From Hyperoodon ampullatus (taxonomy: Eukaryota; Chordata; Mammalia; Artiodactyla; Ziphiidae): DNA of 64,000 nucleotides. Below the pieces are notes generated by a model that was given only the letters and a program-made list of their open reading frames with translations, was not told the origin of the DNA and ran no database searches. Below are positions 58,754-64,000 of the stretch, one piece after another. Both the position numbers and the translations under genes were made by a program. The DNA is taken from contig OX457061.1 in assembly GCA_949752795.1 (NCBI GenBank), forward strand, positions 38,100,338 to 38,164,337, written 5' to 3'. How positions within the stretch are numbered: position 1 is the first letter of the stretch; each line of letters opens with the position of its first letter.

Positions 58754-60774
58754 TGCATACATACATGGAGTCCCCAGTCTTCTCAGTTAGAATTCAGCTT
58801 GTAGTAACTAAAGAAAATTTATAATGCCCTATATTTTATAGATTTTAAAAATACTTGCACTTTAAGAGAAAACTTTTAATGTCTAAAAATCCCTTCTGAC
58901 GAAGGAAGTTATTTCTGATATTGGAGGTTGACAGTTTCACAGAGAAAACTTCAGGAGCACAGAGACATGCCTGACCCTCTCCCCACGCACCATCTGGGGA
59001 GAATTCACCAACACAGAGGCTCAATCCCTCTGCTAAGTCAAAATCAAGTATACCAACATCATTATTTCACAGAGAATACCCTACCTCATGTTAGGCATTC
59101 ATATGTATTTTATTTGTTGAAGAGAGGAAGAAGATATAGAGGAGGAAATCATCCGAAATTACAGAATACACCATTTAAGTCAATATAGATATTTAAATTT
59201 AAGGTAAAATTAAATGATAATTTGAAATTATATGTGGAGTTTTATTTACTAAAGAATATTTTGCAAAGTTCAACTCCTATTTTAACTTATATTTTCAGAG
59301 AAGGTATTTGGTCCAAATGAAGAATACCTTCAATTATTGTTCTTTTATTGCAAGCAAAAAAGGATTTATACTTCTTTTCATGAAATATGGTTGTTTGACA
59401 ACAGAAGGATAAATATTTTATATTTTTAGAAACAACAGTCAGGCTACTGATATTCTTAATTAGTTTTAATAAATCTGAATGCTTCTTATCATCTACTCTT
59501 TAGCTTGTACCTGAGGAGTTGAATACCTCCGGGAAGATATGTGCTCCAGACCCATAAATATGCAGTTCACAGAGCCCACCACCAGAGGGCAATAAAGAAG
59601 TCAAATCTTGAAACCATGGAGTGAAAATAGTGGGAGTTTAAATAAAAGCAACATTTCACAGTATGCTTTTCTGACCAACGTTATATCTAATAACTTAATG
59701 GATTGTATGTACATGGATTCTGAAAAGTCAGCAGCACACTTCACTGGTCAATTTCTATGATAAGGGGAACGTAATTGGAGTGTAGAAAAACAGTATACTT
59801 ACATCTTAAAATTCCACCCCTACAGAATCTACTACTCACTATTGAAAAATGGTAAGAAGAATAGCTTTCTGTGTCTCAGTCACCAATTAACATTTTCAAG
59901 AGTAGAATTTATCTTCCTATGATGCTCAAATACACAGGAAAAATGCATATCTAGGACAATGGATAAACTCTATATGACATGTGAAAATAATTATTCAAAT
60001 GGAAAAAGTAAAAGATCTACAAGGAACAGTTTTATATGCATTAGTGTGGATATATACATAAAGAGGCTCTAAGAAACATAAAAATCACTTCCAGGAAGTA
60101 ATTTTAGGTAGAAGAGAATTAACATGGATGAGGAAGAAAAGAGAGTTGGTTTTAAGATAGTTTCATTTAATTATTTTTTTGTGTTTATTTGTTTGTTTTA
60201 TTTATTTGGTCTTTGGAATATAAGGAAACAGTGAGTGGCTTTCACATCCGTATCCCAGTGGAACAAAGGGACCGAGGTCTATACTGGAGCCCAGCCATTG
60301 TTTGACTATCTTGTAATAATACTGGTGAAATACAGCCAAATCATTTGAACTACAAGCATCCTCTCTGACAATAATCTTAAGACATCAACATTATAAATTA
60401 AAGAAAGGAAAGAGAGAATACTGTTTTCTTTAGAGAGAAAATACAGATTCTGGATCAAATCAATAATGTCAGCAAACCTCATGGGTATAAAATATTCTGC
60501 TGCCTATCATTTAGATCATGCCTCTAGAAGAGGGAAACTGGGTGATAATTTCCCCAGATTTTATATTTAATTCAAATATTTTAGATAAGAGGCATCTCTA
60601 GTAAAACACTGTATCATTGATTTTTTCCAAAATGATAGCTCACAGGAGTTCCTCTTTCCTTCTCAAATACATATGGGGAAATGGAAGTGGGTGTGGGTTA
60701 GAGGAACTATCTAAATAGAGCATAGTAATCAACAGTTTGTTTTTTAAAAATAGAAATTTCTATTTAAATTGTTT
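58750..60774. other. AT-rich unassigned DNA
   Basis: About 2 kb with no recognised gene or repeat. Frames are short. Confidence 0.3.
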
Positions 60775-61060
60775 CCAGAGACAGAAACACACAGAGACAA
60801 TTCCATGTGACAACAGTGGAAGAGACCAGAGTGATGCAGCTGCAAATCAAAAAATGCCAACACCAGTGATTGATGGCCACCACCAGAATCTGGTTAAGAC
60901 AAAGAAGGATCCTTCCCTTGAGGCGTCAGAAAGAACATGGCCCTCTCAACGCTCTGAGTTTGATCTTCTGGCCTCTAGAGCTGTGATAAAATAAATTTCT
61001 GTTCTTTTAAGCTAACAAGTTTGTGGTATCTTGTTATGGTAGCCCTAGAGATAACAGTAT
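60775..61060 (+). repeat. MaLR LTR 3' part
   Basis: GTGATGCAGCTGCAAATCAA, GATGGCCACCACCAGAATCT, CTTCTGGCCTCTAGAGCTGT and TTTCTGTTCTTTTAAGCTAA, then GTAGCCCTAGAGATAAC, follow the 3' half of MLT1/MST-type LTRs. Confidence 0.75.
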
Positions 61061-61259
61061 TTGATTCCTGAGATGGCAACTGTATTCTGACTATGTAATG
61101 ACTATTCCAAGATGATCAACAGACACAAAGATAAAGAAAGGCAAAACTGAGACTAAGCCCAGTTCTTTTTATTCCCAAAATAATAAATGACTTTTTAATT
61201 AATTTAGATCTCTGTCTAACCCCTCTGCTTTTCAAGACTATGTGCGACCAATCAAGTAT

Positions 61260-62070
61260 TAATGTTATACTTTCATTTTAATTCATCTCAAATTATTTCT
61301 AATTCCCCTTATGAGTTCTTACTTGACCCATGAATTATTTAGGGATATATTGCTTAATTTCCATTTGTGATTTTCAACAAATTTCTTTCTGTTAACGATT
61401 TCTTATTGCATTCTGTTGTCATCTGAGAGCACTCTTTGTATTGTTTATATCCTTTAAAATGTACTGAAATTTGTTTTATGGCCTAGCATATAGTATATCC
61501 ATGTGCATTTGAAAAGAATGTATATTCTGATGCTGTTGGGTGGAATGTTTTATAGATGGCTGTTAGGTCTAGTTGATTGATAATGTTGTGCAAGTTTTTT
61601 TATTTTCTTGTTGATTTTCTGTCTGTTCTGCTATTGAAAGAAAGGTATTAAAGTATCCAACTATTATTGTAGAACTGTCTGTTTCTCTTTTCCGTTGTGT
61701 TGATTTTGCTTCATTGTATTTTGAAGTTCTGTTGTTAGGTGCATATAAGTTTATAATTATTATACATTCTAGATGGTATAATCATTTTATCATTTTAAAA
61801 TATCTTTGTCTCTAGTAAAACTTTTCATCTTAAAATATATTTTTTTCTGATATTTTCTTAGCCACTCCAGTTTTGTTGTTGTTGTCTTGTTTTGTTTTGT
61901 TGTTACTGTTATGGTATATCTATTCCAACCCTTTTACACTTCACCTATATATTTTCTTGACTCTAAAGTGGGTCACTTTCTTGTTGATGTTATATACATA
62001 TATAACTGTATATTACATTCAAAAATTACATATATAATAACAAATTATGGCAGACTTTGTACTGGACCTT
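61260..62070 (-). repeat. L1 ORF2 fragment, antisense
   Basis: GACCCATGAATTATTTAGGG, TTTTATGGCCTAGCATATAG, AGAATGTATATTCTGATGCT and GGCTGTTAGGTCTAGTTGAT are reverse mid-ORF2 landmarks. Decayed. Confidence 0.85.
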
Positions 62071-62079
62071 TTATTTTTT

Positions 62080-62271
62080 TCGGTACGCGGGCCTCTCACT
62101 GTTGTGGCCTCTCCCGTTGCAGAGCACAGGCTCCGGACACGCAGGCTCAGCGGCCATAGCTCACGGGCCTAGCTGCTCCGCGGCATGTGGGATCTTCCCA
62201 AACCGGGGCACGAACCCGTGTCCTCTGCATCGGCAGGCGGACTCTCAACCACTGCGCCACCAGGGAAGCCC
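62080..62271 (-). repeat. CHR SINE, antisense
   Basis: CGGTACGCGGGCCTCTCACT to CCACCAGGGAAGCCC. The T-rich tail is short (about seven T), and no exact flanking duplication was found. Confidence 0.95.
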
Positions 62272-63150
62272 TGAACTTCACCTTTAAATGAGTATGATTT
62301 AGACAGTAGAGCTTCCCTACCAAATGCAAATAACTCACTTGAACTCTCTTTTTTGTAAAGGACAGACCAATTCTTCCAAGGGGAATTCTTGAACTCATTA
62401 GATATGTGATATTCATTATAATTAGTTGCATTTAACACCACAGAAAGGACTTGATCAAAGGCTATTTTACTCTTTTCTTCCTCACTGGATGATTAGCTAG
62501 GTTCATTTTTAAATGGAAGATATACTCTAGATATTTAAATGTAGGGCATCTCTTCCTTTCAAATCTCAGAAAGAAAGGTGTGCTTCAGTTTCCCTGCAGA
62601 AAGCTCTAGTATCTTGCCCCCCTTTTGAAAGAGGAACTAATCCTTCTTTCTCTATTATTCTTTGTCTTCTTCCCTTCATCAGCAATGAGCCTCTTTATCA
62701 TTTTTGTCAGCCCAAAGAATAATTTTTCTCTTTCCAGGCCATTCAAAAATTGTACACTACAAAGTAAACGGAAAGAGCTTTATTTATAAAAATAAAACAG
62801 CTATGGCATTAGTTCTTAAAGAGTATAAAATTTTGATCCCTCATTCCAACAAAAAGTTTTGTTAGCATTTAGGGTTCAATGAGAGGCAATAAACAAAAAT
62901 GTTTTGGTGACTCATTTGACATCTTTACTAATAGGTTTGAATTCATAATGGTGAATATCAGACATATTTGTGTTAGGCAATTAAAATTAAATTATATCTA
63001 GATGTATTTTAAATTACCATATTAACAAGTAATCTTAGAACTCATCTTGAAAGTAAAAGGTACTTTTATACTTTACAATGAAAAAATCAATAAAGTGTGC
63101 CTTTATGCAGAGAAAATGTAATTATAATACCAATTAATGTTAACTGGTCA
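62272..63150. other. AT-rich unassigned DNA
   Basis: No gene or repeat recognised. Confidence 0.3.
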
Positions 63151-64000
63151 CTTTTTTATTGAAGTATAGTTGACATACAATATTATGTTAGTTCCAAGTG
63201 TTCAACATAGTGATCCAACATCTAAATACATTTGAATTGGTCACCATGATAAGTCTAGTAACCATATATCACCATACAAAATTATTACAGTATTATTGAC
63301 TATATTCCTTATGCGGTAGATTGCATCCCCAAGACATTTATTTTATAACTGGAAATTTGTACCACTTAATCCCCTTCACCTATTTCTCTCAGTCCCCTAT
63401 CCCCCTTCCCCTCTAGTAATCACCAGTTTGTTCTCTGTATCTACAAGTTGTTTCTGTTTTGTTTTCTTTGTTTTAGTTTTTAGATTTCACATATAAGTGA
63501 AATCATACAGTATTTGTTCTTCTCTGTCTGACTTATTTCACTTAGCACACCTAGTACTCTAGGTCAATCCATGTTGTTGCAAGTGAAGATATTTCATTCT
63601 TTTTCAGGACTAAGTAATATTTCATTATATATATGTGTATATACACACCACATCTTCTTTATCCATTCATCTATCTATGGACACTAGTTTCTTCCATATC
63701 TTGGCTATTATAAGTAATGCTCCAATGAACAGAGGGGTGCATACATCCTTTCTTATTAGTGTTTTTGTTTTCTTTGGATAGATACTCAGAAGTTGAATTG
63801 TTGGATCATATGGTAATTCTATTTTTAACATTTGGGGGAACCTCTGTACTGTTTTCCATAGTGGCTGCACCAATTTACATTCCCACTAACAGTGCACAAG
63901 GGTTCCCTTTTTGATGATGGCCATTCTGACAGGTGTAAGGTGATATCTCACTGTGGTTTTGATTTGCATTTCCCAGATGATTAGTGATATTGAGCATCTT
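63151..64000 (-). repeat. L1 3' end, antisense, continues past window
   Basis: TTTATTGAAGTATAGTTGAC, TTGCAAGTGAAGATATTTCA and CATAGTGGCTGCACCAATTT are L1 3'UTR and ORF2 tail in reverse. The minus strand at 63873-63667 reads an ORF2 C-terminal remnant (ELPYDPTIQLLSIYPKK). It runs off the right edge. Confidence 0.93.

Noticed and set aside
63667..63873. 68-codon antisense frame as a small gene
   Set aside because: It is the C-terminal remnant of L1 ORF2.

Overview
The window is mammalian nuclear DNA, and its repeats point to a cetacean. At least seven near-complete copies and one short 3' remnant of a young tRNA-derived SINE are present. These share a head reading GGGCTTCCCTGGTGGCGCAG and a 3' end reading GAGAGGCCCGCGTACCGC plus poly(A). 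This is the CHR family, known from cetaceans, hippos and ruminants; the roughly 200-bp subfamily seen here is typical of whales and dolphins. No ruminant-type Bov-B LINE was recognised. All family names come from pattern recognition, not from a database search.

Layout. 1-9.8 kb is GC-rich, mostly single-copy DNA with two CpG-rich blocks (about 2.6-2.86 kb and 5.05-6.0 kb, the second with a CGC triplet repeat) and no coding exon I can recognise. At about 9.8 kb the composition falls abruptly to AT-rich DNA. From there to about 24.6 kb the sequence is dominated by antisense L1 fragments with nested SINEs and LTRs. 24.6-27.5 kb is moderately GC-rich and unassigned. 27.5-37 kb holds DNA transposons, MaLR/ERVL LTRs, two probable artiodactyl ERV LTRs and an unusual 28-bp tandem array. 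37.77-41.68 kb carries a recognisable four-exon SPATA31-family gene (spermatogenesis associated) that is shortened and broken by frameshifts. 49.58-50.64 kb holds an intronless, broken antisense copy of HIBADH (3-hydroxyisobutyrate dehydrogenase), a processed pseudogene. The rest to 64 kb is AT-rich, with degraded L1 and MaLR fragments; the last 0.85 kb is the antisense 3' end of an L1 that runs off the window.

Function. No intact protein-coding gene is supported. The two genic relics are unrelated: SPATA31 is a spliced gene that seems to have decayed in place, while the HIBADH copy arrived by retroposition. The most plausible active DNA is the 5-6 kb CpG island, which may be the promoter of a gene or non-coding RNA whose exons lie outside the window or cannot be read from sequence alone. 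I saw no evidence of a new biological system. The observations most worth a check are the SPATA31 decay (including a displaced exon 3 acceptor that keeps frame), the orphan CpG island, the sharp composition boundary at 9.8 kb, and an L1-SINE composite flanked by 89-bp direct repeats.
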